Below, in pieces: positions 41,324 through 49,755 of a stretch of DNA of 64,000 nucleotides. How positions within the stretch are numbered: the first letter of the stretch is position 1; each line of letters opens with the position of its first letter. The DNA comes from Alistipes sp. (GTDB lineage: Bacteria; Bacteroidota; Bacteroidia; Bacteroidales; Rikenellaceae): the NCBI GenBank assembly GCA_020026375.1, contig JAHHQN010000001.1:1-64000 (forward strand), in the 5' to 3' direction. Made by a program: the position numbers and the translations under genes. A model generated the notes under the pieces. The model saw nothing but the letters and a program-made list of their open reading frames with translations, had not been told where the DNA came from and did not search any database.

Positions 41324-43234
41324 ATGAGTGATTTTATCGTTAGCGCACGCAAATATCGCCCGTCGACCTTTTCGTCGGTCGTGGGTCAGAAGCACATCAC
41401 TTCGACACTGAAGAACGCCATCGAGCGTGGGCAGCTGGCCCACGCCTATCTGTTTTGCGGACCTCGCGGTGTGGGCAAGACCACCTGCGCCCGAATCTTC
41501 GCAAAGGCCATCAACTGCCTCTCGCCCCACGGCGCCGAGGCGTGCAACGAGTGCGAATCGTGCCGCTCGTTCAACGACGGTCGCTCACTGAATATCCATG
41601 AGCTGGACGCCGCCTCCAACAACTCGGTGGAGGATATCCGCACCCTCATCGAGCAGGTCAGAATCCTGCCGCAGGTGGGCCGCTACTCGGTGTTCATCAT
41701 CGACGAGGTACACATGCTCTCGGCCGCGGCCTTCAACGCCTTCCTCAAGACCCTCGAGGAGCCGCCCCAGCATGCCGTCTTCATTCTGGCCACCACCGAA
41801 AAACACAAAATCATTCCCACCATTCTCTCGCGCTGTCAGATCTACGACTTCAACCGCATCAGGGTGGAGGACTCGGTGGACTACCTGCGCCACATCGCCC
41901 GCGAGGAAGGCATCACCGCCGACGAAGAGTCGCTCAACCTCATCTCGCAGAAAGCCGACGGAGGTATGCGCGACGCCCTGTCGATGTTCGACAAGGCGGT
42001 GTCGTTCTGCGGCACGACCCTCGACTACAAGAGTGTGGCCGCCACGCTCAACGTACTCGACTACGATACCTATTTCGACATCACGCGACAACTCTCCGAA
42101 GGCAACTACACCGATGTGCTGGTGGGCTTCGACGAGGTACTCTCACGCGGTTTCTCGGGTCAGACCTTCATGTCGGGACTCAGCCGCCACATGCGCGACT
42201 TGCTGATGGCCAAACAGGCCGACACCCTCAAACTCATAGAGATGACCGGCACCCTGCTCGAACGATACCGGGCGCAGGCCGGCGCCTGCAGTGTAGAGTT
42301 TCTGTTCGGAGCCATCAGTCTCCTGACCGAACTCGACGGAAAGATACGTCAATCCTCCAACCAGCGATTGCTCGTAGAGCTGGGTCTGATGAAAATCGCC
42401 GGACTCGCTCAAAAAAAAAATAATACCGCAGTAACCGAAGAGCAGTATCCGCTGCCCGACATCGATGCTCCGCACCGTCAGGCCGACACCGCGCCACAGG
42501 TGGCTCCCCCCACCCCACAGCCGGCCGTCGCACCTGCCCCCACGCCTGCACCGGTGCCACAGCCCTCACCTGCACCTGCACAACCTGCGCCCCGACCTGC
42601 CGTTCCGCCTGCCGCCACTCCGGCAGCAGCCCCCGAACAGAAGGCCGCCGCGCCCGCTCCGGCCCCCCACCCCACACCGGTCACCCCTGCGGCGACTCCC
42701 GTGGAGCGCACGGCCACACCTCCGACACCGGCCGCTCCGGCCGACGCCCCTGCCCCCCGACGACGCAAGTCGCTCATCACGGGCACCTCGCTCTCCGAGC
42801 TGCTGGCCTCGGCCAACACCGTGGAGGAGAAGACCCAGGAGGAGACCGATGGAGACGAACCCGTGAACCGCGACGTCGACCCCGACAGCTACAACAAGCT
42901 GCTCAACGCGCGGCTGAAGTTCATGGAGCTGATTCGCGCCAAGCGTCCGCGTTTCGTGCAGGCCTTCGAGATGATGGAAATCAGGGACAACCGCATCATC
43001 ATCTCGGTACCCACTTCCGAACTGCGGGAGGAGATTCTCAGAAACAAACCGGCCATGCTGCGCCGTTTCTGCCAAATCGCCGACATTCACGGCTTTATCG
43101 ACCTAGAAGTCGTCCTCAACGAGGAAATCAAGGCTTCGCGTCCCATAAAGCCCGAAGACAAAATGAAATATTTATTAGACAAAAATCCGGAAATTGCAGC
43201 CCTGAGCAGGGCCCTGCATCTGGAAATGGAATAA
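41324..43234 (+). CDS. dnaX: DNA polymerase III subunit tau (and predicted gamma)
   Basis: This is the clamp-loader ATPase that loads the sliding clamp and, as tau, ties polymerase to helicase. 636 residues from ATG 41324 (MSDFIVSARKYRP). The 64 upstream codons are open but lie over the promoter. Walker A GPRGVGKTTCARIFAKAIN (about 44-62), zinc Cys in CLSPHGAEACNECESC (about 63-78), DEVHML, and the SRC motif LSRCQIYDF (about 167-175) are present. An A10 run at 42411-42420 (codons 363-366) is followed by TAA in the -1 frame: slippage would give a 366-residue gamma ending just before the Pro/Ala-rich tau linker (about 377-480). The ATG is six bases after the -7 box. Confidence 0.96.
   Translation: MSDFIVSARKYRPSTFSSVVGQKHITSTLKNAIERGQLAHAYLFCGPRGVGKTTCARIFAKAINCLSPHGAEACNECESCRSFNDGRSLNIHELDAASNNSVEDIRTLIEQVRILPQVGRYSVFIIDEVHMLSAAAFNAFLKTLEEPPQHAVFILATTEKHKIIPTILSRCQIYDFNRIRVEDSVDYLRHIAREEGITADEESLNLISQKADGGMRDALSMFDKAVSFCGTTLDYKSVAATLNVLDYDTYFDITRQLSEGNYTDVLVGFDEVLSRGFSGQTFMSGLSRHMRDLLMAKQADTLKLIEMTGTLLERYRAQAGACSVEFLFGAISLLTELDGKIRQSSNQRLLVELGLMKIAGLAQKKNNTAVTEEQYPLPDIDAPHRQADTAPQVAPPTPQPAVAPAPTPAPVPQPSPAPAQPAPRPAVPPAATPAAAPEQKAAAPAPAPHPTPVTPAATPVERTATPPTPAAPADAPAPRRRKSLITGTSLSELLASANTVEEKTQEETDGDEPVNRDVDPDSYNKLLNARLKFMELIRAKRPRFVQAFEMMEIRDNRIIISVPTSELREEILRNKPAMLRRFCQIADIHGFIDLEVVLNEEIKASRPIKPEDKMKYLLDKNPEIAALSRALHLEME
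42411..42423 (+). promoter_or_regulatory. Predicted frameshift/slippage site in dnaX
   Basis: Ten consecutive As are followed by TAA, which is a stop in the -1 frame (or after one A is added to the transcript). The site lies between clamp-loader domain III and the tau-specific part, the place where gamma ends in bacteria that make both. Confidence 0.6.
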
Positions 43235-43256
43235 GCACAAAAAAACAAGAAAAGAT

Positions 43257-44558
43257 ATGTCAGAAAAGAATTTCATCGAAGAACTCGAATGGAGAGGCAT
43301 GATTCACACCATCATGCCCGGAGCCAAGGAACAGCTCGAAAAGGAGATGACCACCGCCTATGTGGGTATCGACCCCACGGCCGACTCACTCCACATCGGC
43401 CACCTGGTCAGCGTCATGATTTTGAAGCACTTTCAGATGTGTGGCCACCGTCCCATCGCCCTCATCGGCGGTGCAACGGGTATGATCGGTGACCCCTCGG
43501 GCAAGTCGCAGGAGCGCAACCTCCTCGACGAGACCACCCTGCGTCACAATCAGGAGGCCATCAAGAACCAGCTGGCCAAGCTCCTCGACTTCGAGTCGGA
43601 CGCTCCCAATGCCGCCGTTCTGGTCAACAACTACGACTGGATGAAGGACTTCTCGTTCCTGGAGTTTATCCGCAACATCGGCAAGTGCATCACCGTCAAC
43701 TACATGATGGCCAAGGATTCGGTGAAGAAGCGTTTCAACGGTGAGGGTGACGGCATGTCGTTCACCGAGTTCACCTACCAGCTCCTCCAGGGCTACGACT
43801 TCCTCCACCTCTACAAGACCATGAACTGCAAGGTGCAGCTGGGCGGCGCCGACCAGTGGGGCAACATCACCACCGGTACGGAGCTTATCCGCCGCAAGCT
43901 GGGTTCCGAGGCCGAGGCCTTCGCCATCACCTGCCCGCTGATTACCAAGGCCGACGGCACCAAGTTCGGCAAGACCGAGAGCGGCAACGTATGGCTCGAA
44001 CCCCGCTACACCTCGCCCTACAAGTTCTATCAGTTCTGGCTCAACGTGAGCGACGACGACGCCAAGCGTTACATCAAGATTTTCACGCTGCTCGACCGCG
44101 AGACCATCGAGTCGCTCATCAAGGAGCATGACGAGGCTCCCCACCTGCGTATCCTCCAGAAGCGTCTGGCTCAGGAGGTGACCACCATGATTCACTCCAA
44201 GGAGGAGTACGAAAAGGCAGTGGAGGCATCGCAGATTCTCTTCGGCGGCGCCACCTCCGAGGCACTCCACAAGCTCGACGAGCAGACCCTGCTCCAGGTG
44301 TTCGAGGGTGTTCCCCAGTTCACCATCTCGCGTGCCGACCTTCAGGACATGCCCTTCATCAACCTCGCAGCCGAGGCCACCAAGGTATTCCCCTCGAAGG
44401 GCGAGTGCCGCAAGATGGTCCTGGCAGGCGGTGTATCGATGAACAAGGAGAAGGTGGCAGACCCCCAGCAGGCAGTCACCGAGGCCGACCTCATCGCCGG
44501 CAAGTACCTCCTGTTGCAGCGCGGCAAGAAGAACTACTATCTGGTAATCGCCGAGTAA
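43257..44558 (+). CDS. tyrS: Tyrosyl-tRNA synthetase
   Basis: This enzyme charges tRNA-Tyr. In its 433 residues the class I HIGH motif is present as HIGHLVSVM (about 47-55), the tyrosine pocket region IGGATGMIGDPSGKS (about 71-85), QLGGADQWGN (about 195-204), and KMSKS as KFGKTESGN (about 239-247). The C-terminal S4-like RNA-binding domain starts near 350 (FPSKGECRKMVLAGGVSMN). It is 22 bases after dnaX and one base before folB, so the three may be one operon. No T-box or other leader was found. Confidence 0.97.
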   Translation: MSEKNFIEELEWRGMIHTIMPGAKEQLEKEMTTAYVGIDPTADSLHIGHLVSVMILKHFQMCGHRPIALIGGATGMIGDPSGKSQERNLLDETTLRHNQEAIKNQLAKLLDFESDAPNAAVLVNNYDWMKDFSFLEFIRNIGKCITVNYMMAKDSVKKRFNGEGDGMSFTEFTYQLLQGYDFLHLYKTMNCKVQLGGADQWGNITTGTELIRRKLGSEAEAFAITCPLITKADGTKFGKTESGNVWLEPRYTSPYKFYQFWLNVSDDDAKRYIKIFTLLDRETIESLIKEHDEAPHLRILQKRLAQEVTTMIHSKEEYEKAVEASQILFGGATSEALHKLDEQTLLQVFEGVPQFTISRADLQDMPFINLAAEATKVFPSKGECRKMVLAGGVSMNKEKVADPQQAVTEADLIAGKYLLLQRGKKNYYLVIAE

Positions 44559-44559
44559 G

Positions 44560-44913
44560 ATGGAGTACAAAATCGAGCTGGAGCGCATGGAGTTCCGTGC
44601 CTTCCACGGCTGCTACGCTCTGGAGCAGCAGGTAGGCAACCGCTTCACCGTGGATTTGGAAATCACCACCGAATTGGGTGATGTGGCCAAGGACGATGCC
44701 GTGGAGCAGGCGGTGAACTACCTCACGGTCTACGAAATCGTCAGAGCGCGCATGGCGGTGACACAGCGCACCATCGAGCGCGTGGCGATGAACATCATCG
44801 AGGCACTCTATGCCGCATTTCCGCAAATCCGCCACATTCGCTGCCGTGTGTCGAAGCTCGCCCCGCCGCTGGGCGGCAAGCTGGACCGCGTGAGCGTGGT
44901 ACTCGAAAAATAG
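44560..44913 (+). CDS. folB: Dihydroneopterin aldolase
   Basis: FolB cleaves dihydroneopterin to 6-hydroxymethyl-dihydropterin in folate synthesis. The 117-residue protein has the family marks MEFRAFHGCYALEQQVGNRF (about 10-29, with the conserved FHG and E), VNYLTVYEIV (about 52-61, catalytic Tyr/Asp region) and SKLAPPLGGKLDRVSV (about 98-113, catalytic Lys and KP..PL..). ATG lies one base after the tyrS stop, indicating translational coupling. A strong bidirectional terminator ends the unit. Confidence 0.94.
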   Translation: MEYKIELERMEFRAFHGCYALEQQVGNRFTVDLEITTELGDVAKDDAVEQAVNYLTVYEIVRARMAVTQRTIERVAMNIIEALYAAFPQIRHIRCRVSKLAPPLGGKLDRVSVVLEK

Positions 44914-44959
44914 AGGGGGCGGGGCGCCGTAAATCCGGCAACCCGAATCCCCGAAACCG

Positions 44960-45000
44960 AAAAAAGGAGCGACCTTCCGCAGAAGGTCGCTCCTTTTTTT
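44960..45000. terminator. Bidirectional terminator after folB
   Basis: AAGGAGCGACCTT pairs perfectly with AAGGTCGCTCCTT (44964-44976, 44983-44995), with A and T runs on both sides; also ends the convergent sigma operon. Confidence 0.9.
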
Positions 45001-45014
45001 CATCATCACGACGT

Positions 45015-45611
45015 CTATTCGCCGTCCGCCGTAAAGCGGTCGATTTCGCCAATCAGCTCGTCGTTGGTGCGCTGCATCTTCTTATAGACGGAATAGCCGA
45101 ACCAATAGCCGATTGCACCGCCCACAACGCTACTGCCCACCAACCCATAGAAACGGGGCATCTCCGTCTGGGTATGGAGGTAGAAATCGGCAATCAGCAT
45201 CATGAACCAGACCACCAGCAGCAGTGTGCCGCAGAACATCCACCGGGCACGTGCCTTTTTCATTTTCAGCAGGGTCATGCGCGAGGCCAGCAAATCCTCT
45301 TTCAGCCAGTTCTTGCCGATGACCTTGTTGATACGGATATCGACCACACTACCCACCGCCACCAATAACACGGATACCGCAGCCATGCTTATCGAAACCA
45401 GTCCCGTGCGGTACAACTCCCACCACAGCAGACCCGCGAACGGTACCAGCAGAAAGACCTGCGCATAAAGGTAACGGTCAATCCATTTCATTCTGTGCTT
45501 CATGACGCTGCGTATCAGTTCGCTGTCGTCGATTTTCTGCGACTTGATTTTCCGGGTCAGTATCTCGAAATCCTGCTTGAGGGCGTCCATGCCATTCATA
45601 TTGTTTTCCAT
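45015..45611 (-). CDS. Four-helix membrane protein downstream of an ECF sigma factor
   Basis: This 198-residue protein has four predicted membrane helices (about 47-66, 72-90, 122-141, 148-168), a cytosolic N-terminus of about 45 residues (EILTRKIKSQKIDDSELIRSVMKHRM) and a short charged C-terminus. I do not recognise the family with certainty. It follows the sigma factor by 13 bases, the position of anti-sigma factors, and the cytosolic N-terminal part could bind the sigma protein. A zinc-binding HXXXCXXC anti-sigma motif is absent, so this is inference from position only. Confidence 0.6.
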   Translation of the reverse strand: MENNMNGMDALKQDFEILTRKIKSQKIDDSELIRSVMKHRMKWIDRYLYAQVFLLVPFAGLLWWELYRTGLVSISMAAVSVLLVAVGSVVDIRINKVIGKNWLKEDLLASRMTLLKMKKARARWMFCGTLLLVVWFMMLIADFYLHTQTEMPRFYGLVGSSVVGGAIGYWFGYSVYKKMQRTNDELIGEIDRFTADGE

Positions 45612-45624
45612 AGTGATAAGTTTT

Positions 45625-46107
45625 TTAAGATTCCATGTTTTTAAGTTGTTCTCTGATGCGCGAAAGTTTCACCGACACATTCTTGACCGTGATGCCCATG
45701 ATGGCACCGATTTCATCGTAGGGCAGATTCTCCAGCCACAACAGAATGACAGCCCTGTCCAACGGTTCCAGACGGTTGATGCGGTTGTAGAGCGCCTTGA
45801 TCTGCTTCGACTCGCGGTCGGTCTCCTCATAGAGATCGATGCCGGTCAGCGGCACGGTGTTGCGCCGCCGCTTCTTCCTGTCGAACGAGATGCAGGTATT
45901 CAGACTCACCCGGTAGACCCACGTCCTCATCTCGCTGTTGCCCTGAAAGCTCTGCAACCCTTTCCAGAGGTTGATCGACACCTCCTGATACATGTCGTTC
46001 ACCTCGTCCCTGTCTTTCGAAAACATGAAACACACCGTATATATCGTCGTCCGATATTCGTCGAGCAGTTTCACGAATTCCTGTTCCAAAGGAGTTTTCT
46101 TATCCAT
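45625..46107 (-). CDS. ECF-type RNA polymerase sigma factor
   Basis: This is a small sigma-70-like factor (160 residues from ATG 46107; a GTG at 46131 would add eight). Region 2 covers EYRTTIYTVCFMFSKDRDEVNDMYQEVSINLWKGL and MRTWVYRVSLNTC (about 17-73). Region 4 covers LEPLDRAVILLWLENLPYDEIGAIMGITVKNVSVKLSRIREQL (about 113-155) with its helix-turn-helix. Region 3 is missing, as in all ECF factors. The upstream CGTCTAAC word (plus 46133-46142 region) may be its own -10 element if it is autoregulated. Stimulus unknown. Confidence 0.92.
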   Translation of the reverse strand: MDKKTPLEQEFVKLLDEYRTTIYTVCFMFSKDRDEVNDMYQEVSINLWKGLQSFQGNSEMRTWVYRVSLNTCISFDRKKRRRNTVPLTGIDLYEETDRESKQIKALYNRINRLEPLDRAVILLWLENLPYDEIGAIMGITVKNVSVKLSRIREQLKNMES

Positions 46108-46130
46108 ATTGGTTTTGTTTTTTGTTTTCA

Positions 46131-46142
46131 CCTGTTAGACGC
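46131..46142 (-). promoter_or_regulatory. Candidate ECF-type -10 element (GCGTCTAACAGG)
   Basis: The minus-strand word GCGTCTAACAGG lies 24 bases before the sigma ATG, while a normal TAnnTTTG box is absent there. CGTC-TA cores are typical of ECF promoters. Weak evidence, one site. Confidence 0.35.
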
Positions 46143-46192
46143 CCGACCCCGGTCATTCACTACAGAAATTTCTGATTTTTTTACATAAAAAA

Positions 46193-46225
46193 GAAAAAAA
46201 GATGAAAAACGCCATGTTTTTCATC
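46193..46225 (-). terminator. Terminator of the GT9 operon
   Basis: GATGAAAAA (46201-46209) pairs with TTTTTCATC (46217-46225), with a long T run on the minus-strand side. Confidence 0.8.
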
Positions 46226-46248
46226 TTCTATCGCTTCCCTCACGGGGG

Positions 46249-47295
46249 TTATCTGCCGACCACCTGCTCCACCTTTTGGAGAATCTGCCGCGGGGTGACG
46301 GCACGCATGCAACGGTAGTCGCCATAGCGGCAGGGCTTGGCACCGAACACCGAGCAGGGACGGCACGCCAACTCCGACTGGAGGACATTGTCCGCATCGC
46401 CGCCCCAGCCCAGAAAGCCGAGGTCGGGGTGCGTCGCCCCCCACACCGACACACAGGGTGTGGCTACCAGCGCGGCGAGGTGCATGACCAGCGAATCCAT
46501 CGAGACCACACAGTCGAGGTGCGAGATAACGTCCATCTCGCCCTCCAACTTCACCTTGCCGAAGAGTGCCGTCACATTGCCGTACTTCTGTTCCATCTCC
46601 TGCGCAAAGGCCTGCTCCTGTCCGCCGCCGCTGTGGACAAACACCCGCTCGAAGCGTTCGGAGAGCAGCCCCACCAGCTCGCGGCTCAAATCCTCGGGAT
46701 AGGTCTTGCCCTTCTGCGCCGAGAAGGGGGCGAAGCCCACCCATGTGCCGTGTTTCTCGCCCATGGGGTTGTTCCTCATACGCTTGACGGCCGGCGAGGG
46801 GTTCTCCACCGCCAGTCCCAGACGGCGCAACACGTCGACATACCGCACCACGGTATGCTTGAGCGGTGAGCAGCCGCGTCCGCCCCGACGGATAAACGCC
46901 TTCTTGGCGGCGCGCTCCTTGCGGATATAGGCCACCGGAATGCCGTGGAGCCACATCGACAGGCGGAAAGCCTCCGAGCGCATCACGCCGTGGACATCGG
47001 CCACGGCATCGACCCCCATCTCGCGCGCCTTGTGAGCCAGACGCCACATGCCGGCCAGCGAATGCTCACTGCCTTTGGTATCCACGTCGAGAAAATCCAC
47101 GTCGAGTCCTGCGAAGAAGGGGCGGAAGAGCGGCCGTGTGGCCACCGTGACCTTCATCTGGGGGCAGGCCTCCTTCAAAGCCCTCACGGCATGGGGCAGC
47201 ATCGCCACATCGCCCATGGCCGACGTGCGCAGGATTAAAAGATGACGGGGAGTGGTTCCACCCCCCGTCTCACGATTTTTACGCTCCGAATTCAT
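46249..47295 (-). CDS. Family 9 glycosyltransferase (heptosyltransferase-like)
   Basis: GT9 enzymes transfer heptose or related sugars to lipopolysaccharide core. The 348 residues contain LLILRTSAMGDVAMLPHAVRAL (about 19-40, the donor-side start of the GT-B fold), VGFAPFSAQKGKTYP (about 184-198), FVHSGGGQEQ (about 218-227), and CVVSMDSLVMHLAALVATPCVSVWG (about 262-286), the hallmark SxDTGxxHxA region in variant form. The Cys-rich end (CRPCSVFGAKPCRYGDYRCM) is typical of Bacteroidetes members. DUF4254 gene lies upstream on the same strand with 13 bases between. Confidence 0.88.
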   Translation of the reverse strand: MNSERKNRETGGGTTPRHLLILRTSAMGDVAMLPHAVRALKEACPQMKVTVATRPLFRPFFAGLDVDFLDVDTKGSEHSLAGMWRLAHKAREMGVDAVADVHGVMRSEAFRLSMWLHGIPVAYIRKERAAKKAFIRRGGRGCSPLKHTVVRYVDVLRRLGLAVENPSPAVKRMRNNPMGEKHGTWVGFAPFSAQKGKTYPEDLSRELVGLLSERFERVFVHSGGGQEQAFAQEMEQKYGNVTALFGKVKLEGEMDVISHLDCVVSMDSLVMHLAALVATPCVSVWGATHPDLGFLGWGGDADNVLQSELACRPCSVFGAKPCRYGDYRCMRAVTPRQILQKVEQVVGR

Positions 47296-47308
47296 CTCTT
47301 TGCAGCGA

Positions 47309-47911
47309 TTATTTCTTGCCGTAAAGCACCGGATTCAACGCCGGGTCGTTATACATCTTCATCTGTTTGTAGGTCTTCATGTATTTGCGACCCGCCTCGA
47401 TGTCCTCAATCAGCTCCTCGATGGCTCTCGAGAGGTCGACCTGCTGGGTGAGCAGCACATCGAGCTTCTTCTGGCAGGCGGCGCGGTGTGCCTCGTCGAC
47501 GTCATCGCGCTCGGTCTCGCAACGCATGTGGTAAATCTTCAGGGCGAGAATCGACAGACGGTCGATGGCCCATGCAGGAGTCTCGGTGTTGATGCGCGCA
47601 CCCTCCTGAATCTTCACGTCCTTGTATTTGTCCAGCAGATAAGAGTCTACATATTCCACCATATCGGTTCTGTCCTGATTCGACTTGTCGATTCTGCGCT
47701 TGATTTTCAGCGCCTCGACGGGGTCGATTTCCGGATTGCGGATAATGTCTTCCAGATGCCACTGCACGGTGTCAATCCAGTTCTTATGATAGAGCAGATG
47801 GTCCAATGTTCCGGCCTCAAAGGGATTTTCGATGGCATGGTCCACGTCGTCCCAACGGTGATAATCCTCGATTACACGGTTAAAAATTTTGTTTGCGTTC
47901 TCTGTAAACAT
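47309..47911 (-). CDS. DUF4254 family protein
   Basis: This soluble 200-residue, mostly helical protein (DYHRWDDVDHAIENPFEAGTL, LYHKNWIDTVQWHLEDIIRNPEID, KRRIDKSNQDRTDMVEYVD) matches the Bacteroidetes DUF4254 family by character. Function is not known. It is regularly found next to GT9 heptosyltransferase genes, as here, and is the first gene of that two-gene operon. The pattern of His/Asp/Glu pairs (H18, D21, D22, D24, H25) would allow metal binding; that is speculation. It diverges from the LysM gene. Confidence 0.82.
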   Translation of the reverse strand: MFTENANKIFNRVIEDYHRWDDVDHAIENPFEAGTLDHLLYHKNWIDTVQWHLEDIIRNPEIDPVEALKIKRRIDKSNQDRTDMVEYVDSYLLDKYKDVKIQEGARINTETPAWAIDRLSILALKIYHMRCETERDDVDEAHRAACQKKLDVLLTQQVDLSRAIEELIEDIEAGRKYMKTYKQMKMYNDPALNPVLYGKK

Positions 47912-47955
47912 AGCTCTGCGGTTTTATAAATATTGTAATTTTAGGCGAAAAACCA

Positions 47956-47963
47956 TATCTTTG
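47956..47963 (+). promoter_or_regulatory. -7 box of the LysM-glucosaminidase gene
   Basis: TATCTTTG with ATTG (47932-47935) 20 bases upstream, 22 bases before the start. Confidence 0.65.
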
Positions 47964-47985
47964 TCAGTAAAGACAAACAAAGATA

Positions 47986-48993
47986 ATGATTTTTTCGAAA
48001 AAAGCAATATTCGCCGCACTGATACTGGTTTTCAGCCTCTCCGCGGCGACGGCACAGAGCCGCAAGACGCGCATCACGCGCGAGGAGTACATCGACCGCT
48101 ACAAGTCCATCGCCGTCGACCAGAAGGAGCGTTACGGCATACCGGCCAGCATCACCATGGCACAGGGTATCCTCGAATCGGACTGCGGCAACAGCTGGCT
48201 GTCGAAGGAGTCGAACAACCACTTCGGCATCAAGTGCAAACGCAACTGGACGGGCGGCAAGGTCTACTACGACGACGATGCCAAGGGCGAATGCTTCAGA
48301 GCCTACGCTACGGTCGAAGAGTCGTACCACGACCACGCCGAATTTCTCGACACCCAGGCGCGCTACGACGCACTGTTCGCCTATGCCGACACCGACTACA
48401 AGAGCTGGGCACACGGACTCAAGAAGGCCGGCTACGCCACCGCCCCCGACTATGCCGAACGCCTGATACGCATCATCGAGGAGAGCAAGCTCTACCTCCT
48501 TGACCGTCCCGACGGCGAGCGTCTCTACGCCTCGCAGACCGGACGCCCCACCTCCGACGACTCCTTCACCGAGGGCAGCAGTGTGCAAAACGCACAGGAG
48601 GGTACGCTGGTCGACCCCGACAACTACCGCGTGACCATCAACGCCCACATGGGCTACAACATCTACGACGCCAACGGCGTGCATTATGTGCTGGCCAAGG
48701 AGGACGACTCGTTTGAGAACATCGGCCGCAAGTTCCGTCTCTCGGCGCGCAACCTGCGCAAGTTCAACGACATCGGCGACAAACACTCGCGCCCGATGCC
48801 CGGCGAGGTCATCTACATCGAGAAAAAGAAAAAACGCTGGAGCGGCGACTCGCGCCTGCACATCTGCCGCGAGGGCGACACCCCCTATGCCATCGGACAG
48901 AAGTACGGCATACGCACACGCAACATCGAGAAGATGAACCACCTCAAACCCGGCGCACGCCTGCGCACCGGCCAGGAAATCAGAATCAAATAA
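47986..48993 (+). CDS. Exported glucosaminidase-domain protein with LysM domains
   Basis: This peptidoglycan hydrolase has a signal peptide (MIFSKKAIFAALILVFSLSA, cleavage near 23 at ATAQS). The glucosaminidase/FlgJ-like domain spans about 32-165, with YGIPASITMAQGILESDCGNS (about 50-70, catalytic Glu in LES) and NNHFGIKC (about 77-84). Two LysM peptidoglycan-binding motifs follow: HYVLAKEDDSFENIGRKF (about 230-247) and LHICREGDTPYAIGQKYGIRTRNIEKMN (about 289-316). At 335 residues it is of common Bacteroidetes size. Acts in the periplasm on cell wall turnover or division. Confidence 0.9.
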   Translation: MIFSKKAIFAALILVFSLSAATAQSRKTRITREEYIDRYKSIAVDQKERYGIPASITMAQGILESDCGNSWLSKESNNHFGIKCKRNWTGGKVYYDDDAKGECFRAYATVEESYHDHAEFLDTQARYDALFAYADTDYKSWAHGLKKAGYATAPDYAERLIRIIEESKLYLLDRPDGERLYASQTGRPTSDDSFTEGSSVQNAQEGTLVDPDNYRVTINAHMGYNIYDANGVHYVLAKEDDSFENIGRKFRLSARNLRKFNDIGDKHSRPMPGEVIYIEKKKKRWSGDSRLHICREGDTPYAIGQKYGIRTRNIEKMNHLKPGARLRTGQEIRIK

Positions 48994-49006
48994 TTCAACA
49001 ACAATA

Positions 49007-49693
49007 ATGGACACAACTTCATTGCGAGACAAGATTCTCGAAACCGTAATCCGGAAATCGACCCTCAAGCAGAAGATTTTCGACAACACATTCACGGCCT
49101 TCAACCTGCTGAAAGACACCCTGCTGGAGGTGGCCTCCGAAATGGACGACGAGCTGGACGGACAACTCGACCGCCGTGTGAGAATCGAATACCGCGACCG
49201 CGGCAAGTTCGAGGCACAGCTGCAGGTGGCCAACGACATTCTCATCTTCAGAATGCACACCGACATCTTCCAGTTCGCCACCGACCACCTCATCTGGCAG
49301 ACCCCCTATGTGCAGAACGAGCACGACAACTCCTACTGCGGCATCATCGACATCTACAACTTCCTGTCCGACTCCTTCAAGTTCAACCGCAATGCCGACG
49401 AGGGCTACCTCATCGGCCGCATCTTCATCAACCGCGAGCAGTGCTACTTCACCGAGGGCAAGCAGCGTTCGACCCTGCGCGCCATGAACTTCGGCAGCGA
49501 GACCATCGACCGCAATGCTCTGGTGGGAATCCTCGAAGCCTCGATTGCCTATGTGCTGCACTTCGACCTGCTGGTGCCGCCCTACGAGGAGAACAAGTGT
49601 GTGACCGTCGACCAGTTCAACTCCAAGATGGACAACTCGAAATTCGTGACCGGCAAACGCGTGGGCTACGAATTCAACACCGAAGACATCTGA
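49007..49693 (+). CDS. Conserved protein of unknown function
   Basis: This 228-residue soluble protein was not recognised. It starts with a helical segment (LRDKILETVIRKSTLKQKIFDNTFTAFNLLKDTLLEVASEMDDEL, 6-50), followed by a beta-rich part (RVRIEYRDRGKFEAQLQVANDILIF, FQFATDHLIWQTPY, YCGIIDIYNFLSDSFKFN). It has no signal, membrane segment or repeated motif, and composition and codon use resemble neighbours, so it reads as a real vertically inherited gene. It follows the LysM gene by 13 bases, so it may be co-transcribed with it. Confidence 0.75.
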   Translation: MDTTSLRDKILETVIRKSTLKQKIFDNTFTAFNLLKDTLLEVASEMDDELDGQLDRRVRIEYRDRGKFEAQLQVANDILIFRMHTDIFQFATDHLIWQTPYVQNEHDNSYCGIIDIYNFLSDSFKFNRNADEGYLIGRIFINREQCYFTEGKQRSTLRAMNFGSETIDRNALVGILEASIAYVLHFDLLVPPYEENKCVTVDQFNSKMDNSKFVTGKRVGYEFNTEDI

Positions 49694-49755
49694 TACGCAC
49701 GGCCGCTCCCGCAGCCGCCTCCACATAAAAGCCTACAAAAAAAACTCATCATTCC

